A stretch of 64,000 nt of DNA from Planococcus ruber (lineage in GTDB: Bacteria; Bacillota; Bacilli; Bacillales_A; Planococcaceae): assembly GCF_022819085.1 (NCBI RefSeq), contig NZ_JALHAG010000004.1, forward strand, positions 496,001 through 560,000. Direction: 5' to 3'. The position numbers were made by a program, and so were the translations under genes. The notes beneath the pieces are model-generated. The model was not told the origin of the DNA. It saw only the letters and a program-made list of their open reading frames with translations, and searched no databases. Positions 50,682-59,687 of this stretch are shown here, piece by piece; positions within the stretch are counted from its first letter, which is position 1; each line of letters begins with the position of its first letter.

Positions 50682-51758
50682 CTATTTTACTTCCACGGTC
50701 CAGCCAAGCGGATCTTCCACTTTTCCTGTCTGGATGCCTGTGATCGTGTCGTATAATTTTTGGGACAATTCACCGATTTGGTGATTGTTGACGACCATTT
50801 TCTTCCCTTGCCAGTTCAGCTCGCCGACCGGCGAAATAACGGCTGCTGTTCCGGTGCCGAACACTTCTTCCAGCTGCCCCGCCTCATACGCTTCGTAAAT
50901 TTCATTGATCGATACTTTCCGCTGCGCAACGGATATCCCCCAGGAACCCAGCAATTCGATGATCGATGTCCGGGTGATGCCGTTTAAGATGCTGCCATTG
51001 AGTTCGGGTGTCACGATTTCCCCGTTGATTTTGAAAAAAATGTTCATGCTGCCGACTTCCTCGATGTATTTCTTCTCAATTCCATCAAGCCATAACACAT
51101 CGGCATTTCCGGCTTTCTTCGCATTAGCCTGGGCCTGATAGCCCGATGAGTAGTTCCCGGCTGTTTTGGCCATCCCTGTGCCGCCTTTTACCGCTCTCGT
51201 AAACTGATCTTCCACGTGGATGATGACTGGCGTCAGCCCTCCTGTAAAATACGAGCCCACCGGTGAAAGGATGATCATCAGCTTGTAAGCTTTGGCGGGA
51301 GCTACGGCCAGATTTGCTTCTGTTGAAATGATGAACGGGCGAATGTATAACGAAGTGCCTTGTGTGGCAGGCACCCAATTCTTTTCAAGCTTGATCAGTT
51401 CTGTCAAATATTCAAGCATCGCTTTTTCGTCTACCGGCGGAATGCTTAAACGTTCACTTGATAAATTCAAGCGTTCAAAGTTCTTTTCCGGACGGAACAA
51501 TAAGACGCGTCCATCTTCGGTGCGATAGGCTTTCATGCCTTCAAAAACGGTCTGGCCGTAATGGAAGATCATTGCTGCCGGATCTAAAGTGATCGGGCCA
51601 TAAGGAACAATTTTCGGTTCATGCCACCCTTTTCCTTCCTCGTATTCCATTGTGAACATGTGGTCCGTGAAGATGGTGCCAAACGGCACTTGGTCATGCA
51701 ACGGCTTGTCTTTCTTATTTGTGCTTTCTACAACTTCCAATTGATATGTATTCACCAT
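50682..51758 (-). CDS. ilvE: Branched-chain amino-acid aminotransferase
   Basis: 358 residues, full length for the class IV type. PLP lysine in GTGMAKTAGNYSSG... region with the preceding GGTGMAKTAGNY block near 195, and the family blocks YGQTVFEGMKAYR near 65, RPFIISTEAN near 150 and GTAAVISPVG near 315. It moves the amino group between glutamate and the keto acids of valine, leucine and isoleucine. The ATG at 51758 has AGAGGAG 9 nt upstream. No T-box leader was seen. Confidence 0.92.
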   Translation of the reverse strand: MVNTYQLEVVESTNKKDKPLHDQVPFGTIFTDHMFTMEYEEGKGWHEPKIVPYGPITLDPAAMIFHYGQTVFEGMKAYRTEDGRVLLFRPEKNFERLNLSSERLSIPPVDEKAMLEYLTELIKLEKNWVPATQGTSLYIRPFIISTEANLAVAPAKAYKLMIILSPVGSYFTGGLTPVIIHVEDQFTRAVKGGTGMAKTAGNYSSGYQAQANAKKAGNADVLWLDGIEKKYIEEVGSMNIFFKINGEIVTPELNGSILNGITRTSIIELLGSWGISVAQRKVSINEIYEAYEAGQLEEVFGTGTAAVISPVGELNWQGKKMVVNNHQIGELSQKLYDTITGIQTGKVEDPLGWTVEVK

Positions 51759-51904
51759 TGTGCGGCACTCCTCTCGCTTAAGCAATATAATTACAGGTAT
51801 TTGAATGATTATACATTCTCTTCGTTGAATTTCAAGCTTCTTTTATTCAATTAGTGAAAATTAAGAAAAAAGACCCGAGCTGTTTTTCCATAAAAAAAGA
51901 CCAT

Positions 51905-52519
51905 TCAGCGAATGATCTCTACAAAATGCGCCAATATGCGGGCCGTGAGCCCCCAAATCACCTTGTCTTCGTATAAATAGAAATACTCCTCCATCTGCCT
52001 TGGCTGAAAGCTGTAATCTTGCCCGCCTTCAATCAAATCGTAAGGGAAATTTTCTTCTGGCTGTATATTAAAATTCATGTAATAGATTTCCGGCGGGGTT
52101 TCTAAGAAAAAAGACAGCGGCACACTAAAGAGGCTATCGACTTCAGAAGGATTTGGTTTAAATTCCGCTTCTGCGTCAATAGTGCCCGCAAAAGCATAAA
52201 TGATCATGCCGAACGGCGAGACCATGTAATCGAGCGGATAGACAGCGGAAATTTCTTCTGAACGGATGCCAAGTTCTTCCCGTGTTTCCCGAAGCGCCGC
52301 AGCTTGCGGGGTCGCATCTCCCGCATCGATCCGGCCGCCCGGGAAACAGATTTCTCCCGGCTGCCTCCGCAATGTATGGGCCCGGACTTCAAAAACAATG
52401 TGGATTTCTCCGTTCCGCTCCAACAGCGGCAACAAGATGGCGTACTTCGAGAAATCCTTGCTGCCCAAGACAGCCGGGTCATGCGCTTTTATCTTTTCGA
52501 GTATTTTTTCCGGTTCCAT
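51905..52519 (-). CDS. NUDIX hydrolase, CoA-pyrophosphatase type (NudL/YeaB-like)
   Basis: 204 residues. The Nudix box lies at about 61-85 (PGGRIDAGDATPQAAALRET with REELGI after it), of the NudL form in which an extra residue and a D replace the usual G-x5-E start. It probably splits CoA or acyl-CoA into phosphopantetheine and ADP derivatives. GGAA lies about 7 nt before the ATG. It lies 9 nt after the SNF2 gene on the same strand, so it is co-transcribed. Confidence 0.85.
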   Translation of the reverse strand: MEPEKILEKIKAHDPAVLGSKDFSKYAILLPLLERNGEIHIVFEVRAHTLRRQPGEICFPGGRIDAGDATPQAAALRETREELGIRSEEISAVYPLDYMVSPFGMIIYAFAGTIDAEAEFKPNPSEVDSLFSVPLSFFLETPPEIYYMNFNIQPEENFPYDLIEGGQDYSFQPRQMEEYFYLYEDKVIWGLTARILAHFVEIIR

Positions 52520-52528
52520 TCCATCACC

Positions 52529-55500
52529 TCATTCAATCATCAAGATTTCCCGGATGTCTTCTTCGGTCAACGCCGTCAGCGCTTCGCTGCCGGATTGGAT
52601 GACTTCATCAATCAGGCTCTTCTTTTTCTCTTGAAGTTCGTTGATTTTATCTTCAATTGTCCCTTTGGCCACCATGCGAATCACCTGCACCGTATTTTGC
52701 TGGCCCATCCGGTGGGCACGGTCTGTTGCCTGCTGCTCAACTGCAGGGTTCCACCAAAGATCGTACAAAATCACCGTATCGGCCCCTGTCAGATTCAACC
52801 CCGTACCGCCTGCTTTCAATGAAATCAAGAACAGATCGCCTTCTCCTTCATTGAAGCGGTCGCAAAGCGCTACACGTTCTGCTGCAGGCGTCTGTCCATC
52901 CAAATAGAAGTACGGCTGGCCTTGGCGTGCAAGCTGCCGGCCAATGAGCCCCAGCATTTGGGTGAACTGCGAGAAAACCAGCACCCTGCGGCCTGATAAC
53001 CGGCTTTCTTCAAGGATTTCAAGCAATTGCTCGAATTTCGCAGAGCTTCCCGTGTATCCTTCTACAAACAGCGCAGGATGGCAGCAGATTTGGCGAAGCC
53101 TTGTGAGCCCGGCCAAAATCCGGATTTTATTTTTCTTTAAGCTGCCTTTCGCAAGATGTTTCAACGCATCGTGCTTAAGTTCAGCCAAATAAGCTGCATA
53201 GATTTTTTTCTGTTCTTTCTGAAGATCGGAATACTGCATCGTTTCTATTTTCTCCGGCAGCTCGGTCAACACCTCTTTTTTCAAGCGGCGGAGGATGAAT
53301 GGTCGAACCCTTTTCGCAATGTCATCGCGTCTGAGCTCACTGAACGCCCTTCTGCCCGGAAGCAGCTCCGGAAAGACGACATGGAAAATCGACCACAATT
53401 CATCGATGGAGTTTTCTATTGGTGTTCCCGTTAATGCGAATTTATAATCCGCTTGGATCGACTTCAGCGACCGGGCGGTTTTGGTAAGTGGATTTTTGAA
53501 CGCCTGGGCTTCATCCAGGAACAGGCTATGAAAAATTTTTCCGCTGTAAAAAGCGGCGTCTGAACGGAGCGACGGGTACGATGTGATGAAGACATCCGCA
53601 TCTGCCGAACTTTCGAAAACAGCCTTTCTTTTCGCTTTCGGTCCGTCGATGATGCGTACATTCAATTCGGGTGCGAATTTCGTCATTTCATTCAGCCAAT
53701 TGTAGGTGAGCGATGCCGGTGAAACGACGAGCACCGGCCGTTTATGGGCGCGGACTTCCGGCAGCACCGACACGATATACGCAATGCTCTGCAAGGTTTT
53801 CCCGAGACCCATGTCATCCGCCAAAATGCCCCCGAACTGATATTTTGCCAGCAGTTTCAGCCATCTGTAGCCGGCTTTCTGGTAATCCCGCATCGTGCTT
53901 TCCAAACTTTCCGGAACCTCTGCTGCATGTTCAAGCGGTTGGTTCAAATTCTTCAAAAGCCTTGCAAAATTTTCTCCCGGCTCAATCACTTGGCCGTCTT
54001 CCACCACGTCCAGCATTTTCATCGCCTGCAGCAGCGGAATCCGGAATTCCTGTTCATCCAACTGCTGCGCCGTCAGTTCGAGTTCATTCATAAAATCGTT
54101 GAAGGCACTAAAATCCGGTGTTTCCAGCGACAACAGCTGGCCATTCGGAATCCGGTAATATTTCCGTTTATGCTCAAGCGCTTTTAGGAGCTTTTGGATT
54201 TCTTTTTCGGGAATTCCCTGCAAATCGAAACGGAATTCAAGCCAGTCCGTCCGTTCCCCGAAGTCCATTTTGATTTTCGGTCCGATGTACCCGGTATGGA
54301 GCCGCATCTTTACCGAAGTAGTGGCATAGACTTCCACAACTTCCTCGAATTTCGGGATCCAATGATAAAGGAAATCGTATTCTGCCTCTTCGTTATGGAT
54401 ATAAAATCCGCCGTCAGTCTGGTTGAACAGGCTGTCGTGCATCATCTGCAGGATGCGCTGCTCTTCTGCGATATGCCGGCGAAGCCCTGGATAATGCTCA
54501 AGCCCCGCTTCTTCTTCCGCGCAGGGATTGATGATTAGTTGGCCATAATGAAATTCAAGCCCCGCGAGAAGCCGGTTGCTGACACGGTCCAGGAATAATT
54601 TTGCCCGAAGCGGCACTTCGCCTAAACTTATGGCTACGCCGTCATCCATTTTTACATGTCCAAGCTTCAGCAGCCCTGGGATGGCCGTTTTCATGAAATG
54701 CTCCATCTGGCTTGCCGGAATCGTTAGGCGCGGTTCCCCCGCCAGTTCCAGCAGATTCTTCAATTCCATTAGCTGCTTGCAGCTTTCTTCGGGCAGCGGC
54801 ACAAGCTCTCCATCTGCAAGTGCATAGCCGTAAGCACTTAATACCGAGACGCCCGTGAGGCCTTTTGCCTCCAAAATATAGCTGCCCAAAGGCCCTTCTT
54901 CCACTTCAAACCGGACAGGAAGCCGGTCTGCCAACCGCAGCCCTTTATATAATTGATTTTCTTGTTGGATGCTGGCATGCGGCGCTTGCTGCAATAGCGG
55001 GAGAAGCTGCTGCCAGTCCGACACAGAAACTAAAAGCATGCTTTCCTGGTCCATCCGCAGGCTCGGGATGCGGGCGCTCTTAATAAGGAGCTGAAGGACG
55101 GCATCGGTTTCACGGTTGAAATTATGCCGTTCCGGATTATAGGTGAAATCGCTGGCGATTTCCGCCGGTTCTTTCCGTTCGATATTCTTCAAAAAAGCTG
55201 AAATGTTTGAGACAGGATGCCGTTCGCTGATTCCTGCTTCCAGGCGAAGGCCCATTCCATATTCCGAGTTTTCCAGCAAAAAAGGAAAACAGATAAATTC
55301 CACCGCCACTGTCTGGCGCATATCAAAACGAAGCTGTTTGCCCGCAGGACGGCCGGCAGGACGGCTGAACAAGCTCAGCATTTGGTCAGCGAGTGGACTG
55401 TCCACCGCCTGAACATCTTTTGCCGCAAGCAGGGCCGCTGCAATATGCTGGCAATGGGTTTTGATAAAACCAAGCGGCGGGCAGCTGCATTCCGCCATAA

Positions 55501-55693
55501 GCTGGCTGCCTTCTCCGTGGCGAATCAAGACAGTGAAATCTTCCCCTGCTTTTACCGTAGCACGAATTGCGGCTTCTTCTTTTGGAGCCGCATGCAGCAG
55601 CACTTTATTCGCTTCATAATAGGCTTTTCCTTTTTTATAAGCGGCGATTCCGCACAGTTCTTTAATCATCTGTTCACTTAATGCGAATTTCAT
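52529..55693 (-). CDS. SNF2-family helicase with SWIM zinc finger
   Basis: 1054 residues. A SWIM zinc finger is near 65-90 (CSCPPLGF, CQHIAAALL: C-x-C and C-x-H). The middle part is the bacterial SNF2-associated region. The Rad54-like ATPase fills about 600-1050: Walker A ILADDMGLGKT, DEAQ box LFLDEAQAF, LTGTPIENS, and motif VI DRAHRMGQ. It should be an ATP-driven DNA translocase. Its cellular role in Bacillota is unknown. Unusually it shares an operon with a NUDIX hydrolase. Confidence 0.9.
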   Translation of the reverse strand: MKFALSEQMIKELCGIAAYKKGKAYYEANKVLLHAAPKEEAAIRATVKAGEDFTVLIRHGEGSQLMAECSCPPLGFIKTHCQHIAAALLAAKDVQAVDSPLADQMLSLFSRPAGRPAGKQLRFDMRQTVAVEFICFPFLLENSEYGMGLRLEAGISERHPVSNISAFLKNIERKEPAEIASDFTYNPERHNFNRETDAVLQLLIKSARIPSLRMDQESMLLVSVSDWQQLLPLLQQAPHASIQQENQLYKGLRLADRLPVRFEVEEGPLGSYILEAKGLTGVSVLSAYGYALADGELVPLPEESCKQLMELKNLLELAGEPRLTIPASQMEHFMKTAIPGLLKLGHVKMDDGVAISLGEVPLRAKLFLDRVSNRLLAGLEFHYGQLIINPCAEEEAGLEHYPGLRRHIAEEQRILQMMHDSLFNQTDGGFYIHNEEAEYDFLYHWIPKFEEVVEVYATTSVKMRLHTGYIGPKIKMDFGERTDWLEFRFDLQGIPEKEIQKLLKALEHKRKYYRIPNGQLLSLETPDFSAFNDFMNELELTAQQLDEQEFRIPLLQAMKMLDVVEDGQVIEPGENFARLLKNLNQPLEHAAEVPESLESTMRDYQKAGYRWLKLLAKYQFGGILADDMGLGKTLQSIAYIVSVLPEVRAHKRPVLVVSPASLTYNWLNEMTKFAPELNVRIIDGPKAKRKAVFESSADADVFITSYPSLRSDAAFYSGKIFHSLFLDEAQAFKNPLTKTARSLKSIQADYKFALTGTPIENSIDELWSIFHVVFPELLPGRRAFSELRRDDIAKRVRPFILRRLKKEVLTELPEKIETMQYSDLQKEQKKIYAAYLAELKHDALKHLAKGSLKKNKIRILAGLTRLRQICCHPALFVEGYTGSSAKFEQLLEILEESRLSGRRVLVFSQFTQMLGLIGRQLARQGQPYFYLDGQTPAAERVALCDRFNEGEGDLFLISLKAGGTGLNLTGADTVILYDLWWNPAVEQQATDRAHRMGQQNTVQVIRMVAKGTIEDKINELQEKKKSLIDEVIQSGSEALTALTEEDIREILMIE

Positions 55694-55795
55694 TCAGCCA
55701 TCCTTTCCTAGCTTTCAGCCAAGCTATCGTTCTTGTCTTTTCACCCTACCACCCGCTCCCCGAAGGGTCAAAATTTCCGGCGGCAGCTAAAGAAA

Positions 55796-55830
55796 ACAAA
55801 ACCAGCTCGAGTGTGAAGAGCTGGCTTTGG
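55796..55830 (-). terminator. Terminator of mnmH
   Basis: On the reverse strand CCAGCTC pairs with GAGCTGG around a 9-nt loop, followed by TTTTGTTTTC. Confidence 0.75.
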
Positions 55831-55835
55831 GAGAA

Positions 55836-56897
55836 TTATGATTTTATTGGGCTGGACAGTTTGCCTTCAGGTTCAGGCAATTGCCCTTTGACCGCTTGAA
55901 TGGCTTCTTCAAGATTTTTGACGTCCAAATGCATTTTTTGGGAGTCCGGATATTGCAGGCCGGTGTGCTTGTACCGGGAATCGTAGTAATACTCCAGCAG
56001 CAGCCGAATCGCAGACTCAAAATTCCCTGTTTGGAGATCTTCTTCAATTTTTTTCGCAACCGGCACGTGGATGCGCGACTGGATGCGGTGGAAAGCTTCC
56101 AGGCATTCCGCTTGGTATTTCGAAGGATTGTAATCTTCCATGATTTCTTTGATGCGCTCTTCCATCGGCAAATCAATGATCAAATGAAGGCTGTCGTTTT
56201 TCAGTTCGCTGAGAAACGGTGGAATGACGACTCGGCCAATCCGCGTGCTTTCCGCTTCAAAAATAATATAGGGTGCACTTTTAAGTTCCATCAACCGTTC
56301 ATTCAATAACGCATCAAACGTTTTCTGATTGTGCGGTTCCAGGCCGATCTGGCCGAAAATTGAGCCTTTATGATTGGCCATCCCTTCGAAATCGATCACC
56401 GGATAGCCTTCTTTTTCAAGGGCTTTCAAAACCCGGGTTTTGCCCGTCCCGGTCAACCCGTTTAGCACAATCGCTTTTTGGGGAGCCTCGATGTGCTCCA
56501 ACTGATCGATTGTCCATTTTCGGTAAGCTCGGATGCCTTCTTCCAGCCGGCTGACGTGGACATCCATCAAACTGAGAAGCGTGGCTGTCGTCTTGCTGCG
56601 CATGCCTCCGCGCCAGCAAAAGACTGTTTTATCGCCTTCCACTTCTTTGAACTGGCGGACAAAATTCGGCAATTTGGCAGAAATGATTTCAAGGCCCCGC
56701 TCTTTTGCCGCTTGGACGCTTACTTGTTTATAGAGTGTACCGATTTCTGCCCGTTCCGCATCATCGAAAAAGGGAATATTGATGCTTCCCGGAATCGTGA
56801 AACTTTTATATTCAGACGGCGACCTCACATCGATCAGCGTCATTTCATTTTTTCGATTGCCGGACATTAACTCTTCTACTCGGATATTGCTGAACAT
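55836..56897 (-). CDS. mnmH: tRNA 2-selenouridine/geranyl-2-thiouridine synthase (SelU/MnmH)
   Basis: 353 residues from ATG at 56897 (TTGGAGG 5-6 nt upstream). Residues 5-125 are a rhodanese domain with LIDVRSPSEY and the catalytic cysteine in FCWRGGMRS. Residues 140-330 are a P-loop domain with Walker A GLTGTGKT. It exchanges sulfur for selenium at the wobble 2-thiouridine of some tRNAs, through a geranyl intermediate. It needs selenophosphate from SelD, whose gene is not in this window. Confidence 0.92.
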   Translation of the reverse strand: MFSNIRVEELMSGNRKNEMTLIDVRSPSEYKSFTIPGSINIPFFDDAERAEIGTLYKQVSVQAAKERGLEIISAKLPNFVRQFKEVEGDKTVFCWRGGMRSKTTATLLSLMDVHVSRLEEGIRAYRKWTIDQLEHIEAPQKAIVLNGLTGTGKTRVLKALEKEGYPVIDFEGMANHKGSIFGQIGLEPHNQKTFDALLNERLMELKSAPYIIFEAESTRIGRVVIPPFLSELKNDSLHLIIDLPMEERIKEIMEDYNPSKYQAECLEAFHRIQSRIHVPVAKKIEEDLQTGNFESAIRLLLEYYYDSRYKHTGLQYPDSQKMHLDVKNLEEAIQAVKGQLPEPEGKLSSPIKS

Positions 56898-57050
56898 TTT
56901 TTCCTCCAAAAGCATTGCTGCGAGCTTTCGCTTGCTTAGCGCTTTATAGTACCGGGGAGTTCCCCTGATTTTACTGGCTTAAGGTCCTTTAATTTGGACT
57001 TTCCTTTATTAAGTATACACCCATTTTGGAACAATTTGGACTGAGAGGCA

Positions 57051-57530
57051 TCAAGTTTCCATGATTGGCAGCACCGTTGAATATTTGACTTCTCTAAGCG
57101 CAAGGCTGGTTTGAATCTTGGTGATCCCCAGTTTATTCAGCTTGCGGATGAAATCCTGCAGGTCTTTCCGATTTTTATTGGCCACTTTCAGCAAGTAATC
57201 ATACTCCCCCGTCAGGCACTGGCATTCCAGCACTTCCGGCATCTCCACTAATGCCCGTTCCAGCCGGTGCAGTTCTTCCGCCTGATGGATATCCGTACTG
57301 ATGAAAATGTAGCACAGCAAATCGAAGCCGAGCTTTTCCTGGTTGAGGATGGCCACTTGCCGAATGATGTAGCCTTCCGATTCCAAGCGCTTGATGCGGG
57401 AATGGACAGCGGGCGGCGACAAATTCACTTGTTTGGCAATTTCCGTATTGCTGAGCTGTGCTTCTTTCTGCAAAATATCCAAAATGTGCACATCGGTTTG
57501 GTCGAGCACTTTGTTGACAATCGATTCCAT
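57051..57530 (-). CDS. Lrp/AsnC-family transcriptional regulator
   Basis: 159 residues. Helix-turn-helix at about 15-60 (LDQTDVHILDILQ, NTEIAKQVNLSPPAVHSRI). RAM/ligand domain at about 70-155 (GFDLLCYIFISTD, CQCLTGEYDYLLKV). GGGG-CGAAAACG before the ATG is a fair ribosome site. It is divergent from an EamA transporter and separated by a long dyad, so it probably controls it in response to an amino acid. Confidence 0.9.
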   Translation of the reverse strand: MESIVNKVLDQTDVHILDILQKEAQLSNTEIAKQVNLSPPAVHSRIKRLESEGYIIRQVAILNQEKLGFDLLCYIFISTDIHQAEELHRLERALVEMPEVLECQCLTGEYDYLLKVANKNRKDLQDFIRKLNKLGITKIQTSLALREVKYSTVLPIMET

Positions 57531-57586
57531 CGTTTTCGCCCCTTTTCATTTATTCCATCGAGCCAGCCATTTCTGCACTCTCACAG

Positions 57587-57625
57587 AATAAAATAAATAA
57601 TTTAATTGAAATAATTTATTTTATT
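57587..57625. promoter_or_regulatory. Dyad between lrp-type and EamA genes, candidate operator
   Basis: AATAAAATAAAT (57587-57598) and ATTTATTTTATT (57614-57625) are exact reverse complements with 15 nt between them. A/T-rich dyads of this size fit Lrp-type binding. It lies 57 nt before the Lrp start and 91 nt before the transporter start. Confidence 0.5.
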
Positions 57626-57715
57626 TTAAATATATCAAAATTCGCAGAATAATATACGGAAAAATCTTTAAGAATGATAAAATTATTCATTATCGATTCG
57701 AAAGAAGGGCTGAAG

Positions 57716-58639
57716 ATGCGCAATTTGTATTTCCTCTTACTGTTGTTGACGAGCTTTTTATGGGCCGGCAATTTTATCGTCGGAAAATGGCTTGTTGGCC
57801 ATGCTTCTCCTATGACATTAACCAGCCTTCGCTGGATGATTGCAATCCTCTGCCTTCTGCCTTTAGTGTGGGTGACAGAGAAAAAGATCAAACCTTCGCG
57901 GAAAGCGATCGTTCCATTGGCTTTAATGGGGATTACAGGCGTAGCCTTTTTTAACATTCTCCAATTCCTTGCTTTGGAGCAGACTTCCGCTTCTAACGTA
58001 GGGTTGATTTCCACTTTGAATATGCTTTCCATCGCCTTGTTTTCAGTGATCTTTTTGAAGGAGCGCCTTAACCCCTTTCAGATGGCGGCAATGGCTTTCT
58101 CCTTTTTCGGCGTTCTTCTTGTCCTGACCAAAGGCCAGCTGAACTTGCTTCTGTCGCTGCAGTTCAATAAAGGCGATTTGTATATGCTCGCTGCTGTCGG
58201 CATTTGGGGCATCTATTCGGTTCTCAGCAAATGGGCCATGGCCTATACTTCTGCTGCCATGGCCACTTTATATTCCGGAATTTTCGGGCTCGCTTTTCTT
58301 TTGCCGTTCAATGCTGCAGATTTTGCCATTACAAATATCAATGCTTCTTTTGTCTATTCCATTCTTTACACCGGCGTCATTTCAACTGTTCTTTGTTTTG
58401 TGTTATGGAATTTAGGCGTCCAAAAACTCGGTGCGACCACATCCGGCCTTTTCTTGAATTTCAATCCGGTCTTTACAGCCATTCTGGCCTTTTTCGTACT
58501 CGGTGAAAAGATGACAGCGATTCAAATTCTCGGAAGCTTGATCGTCATTAGCGGCTGTTATTTCTTCAGCTATTTCAAAACCCGAAAACTCATTGCTCAG
58601 AAGGTCATCCCGGCAAACTTGCAAAGCTCGAAGGTCTAA
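57716..58639 (+). CDS. EamA/DMT-family transporter
   Basis: 307 residues, ten membrane segments in two EamA repeats (about 1-140 and 150-290). Marks are LLLLTSFLWAGNFIVGKWLVG near 8-28 and ALEQTSASNVGLISTLN near 88-104. The ATG at 57716 has AGAAGGG 6 nt upstream and matches the usual family start; the frame is open 14 codons further. Likely an amino-acid or metabolite exporter controlled by the divergent Lrp-type gene. Confidence 0.88.
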   Translation: MRNLYFLLLLLTSFLWAGNFIVGKWLVGHASPMTLTSLRWMIAILCLLPLVWVTEKKIKPSRKAIVPLALMGITGVAFFNILQFLALEQTSASNVGLISTLNMLSIALFSVIFLKERLNPFQMAAMAFSFFGVLLVLTKGQLNLLLSLQFNKGDLYMLAAVGIWGIYSVLSKWAMAYTSAAMATLYSGIFGLAFLLPFNAADFAITNINASFVYSILYTGVISTVLCFVLWNLGVQKLGATTSGLFLNFNPVFTAILAFFVLGEKMTAIQILGSLIVISGCYFFSYFKTRKLIAQKVIPANLQSSKV

Positions 58640-58680
58640 CTACACAGAACCGAAGATTTCCGCTATATTGGAAGCGGGTG

Positions 58681-59445
58681 ATGAAGATGAAAAAGAAAAT
58701 GTATGGAAATAATGAAGCGTTTCTTGTTGGAATGACGTTTAAAGATCCAACAGAAGCGGAGCAGCATAATATGGCACTGCATGCTTGCGAGAATCCTTCG
58801 GTTATTGTGGAAAACCGCAAAATATTGGCGGCCGGCCTCGGCTATTCTTTAGAAGATTTTGTGGCGGCCGAACAGACGCATAGCGCAAATTTCCACCGGG
58901 TTGAAATGGCCGATAAAGGACGCGGCGCTGACACAATGGCTACTGCCATCAAAGATACCGATGCGCTGTATACGTTTGAACCGGACATCGTCTTAAGCTG
59001 TTTTGCCGCTGACTGCGTGCCGGTCCTTTTCTATGATGAAATCTCAGGCGTTGCCGGTGCTGTCCATTCCGGCTGGCAAGGCACAACGAAGGAAATTTCC
59101 CTCAAACTTTTCGAACATTTGAAGCTAAACGAAAAATGCAATCCGGTTAATTTCCATGTGCAAATCGGCGCTGCCCTCAGCCAGGAGAAATTTGAAGTCG
59201 ACGAAGATGTTTTCTTGAAATTCAAAGACTTGGGCTACGCCGAAGAGTTTATTAGCTATAACGCTGAAACGCGCAAATACCATATCGACAATCAATTAGT
59301 GGTTAAAAAACAATGTGAACTGGCCGGTATTCCGGCGAGCCAAATCACCATTGACCGGACTTGTACATTTCAGGATCCCGCCGGCTTCTCGTACCGCGAA
59401 AACAAAAAAAGCGGCCGCCATATGGGCTTTATTGTGAAAAAATAA
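58681..59445 (+). CDS. YfiH/YlmD-family protein (laccase-domain purine nucleoside phosphorylase)
   Basis: 254 residues. The three metal/histidine blocks are kept: AEQTHSANFH near 60-70, SCFAADCVPVLFYD near 105-118 and GAVHSGWQGT near 123-132. Relatives have been called polyphenol oxidases and, more recently, purine-nucleoside phosphorylases or adenosine deaminases; also YlmD is linked to cell-division gene clusters. This copy is not in such a cluster, so it may be an additional paralogue. Start choice between GTG at 58678 and ATGs at 58681 and 58687 is uncertain. Confidence 0.85.
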   Translation: MKMKKKMYGNNEAFLVGMTFKDPTEAEQHNMALHACENPSVIVENRKILAAGLGYSLEDFVAAEQTHSANFHRVEMADKGRGADTMATAIKDTDALYTFEPDIVLSCFAADCVPVLFYDEISGVAGAVHSGWQGTTKEISLKLFEHLKLNEKCNPVNFHVQIGAALSQEKFEVDEDVFLKFKDLGYAEEFISYNAETRKYHIDNQLVVKKQCELAGIPASQITIDRTCTFQDPAGFSYRENKKSGRHMGFIVKK

Positions 59446-59534
59446 ATGCATGAAAAGCAATACAAAGGAAGCGGCTCGGCTGATTGGGGCTTCTGCTTCT
59501 TTCTCCCCCCTATCGATTTATTTCATCTGCATGC

Positions 59535-59578
59535 TAAAAGAGGTGTCCCAAGAGCGTTTCGGGACACCTCTTTTTTAT
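59535..59578 (+). terminator. Terminator of the YfiH-family gene
   Basis: AAAAGAGGTGTCCC pairs with GGGACACCTCTTTT and TT follows, around a 12-nt loop with a CG core. It lies 90 nt after the stop codon at 59445. Confidence 0.85.
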
Positions 59579-59687
59579 TTTTCACTTACTCCAATTATAA
59601 ACTAATATTTCTAAATATTTAGTCTTATATTTCGTTTCTTTATCAGGTATAGTTAACATAAAATTACAGATTAAAAGGGGAAATTAC

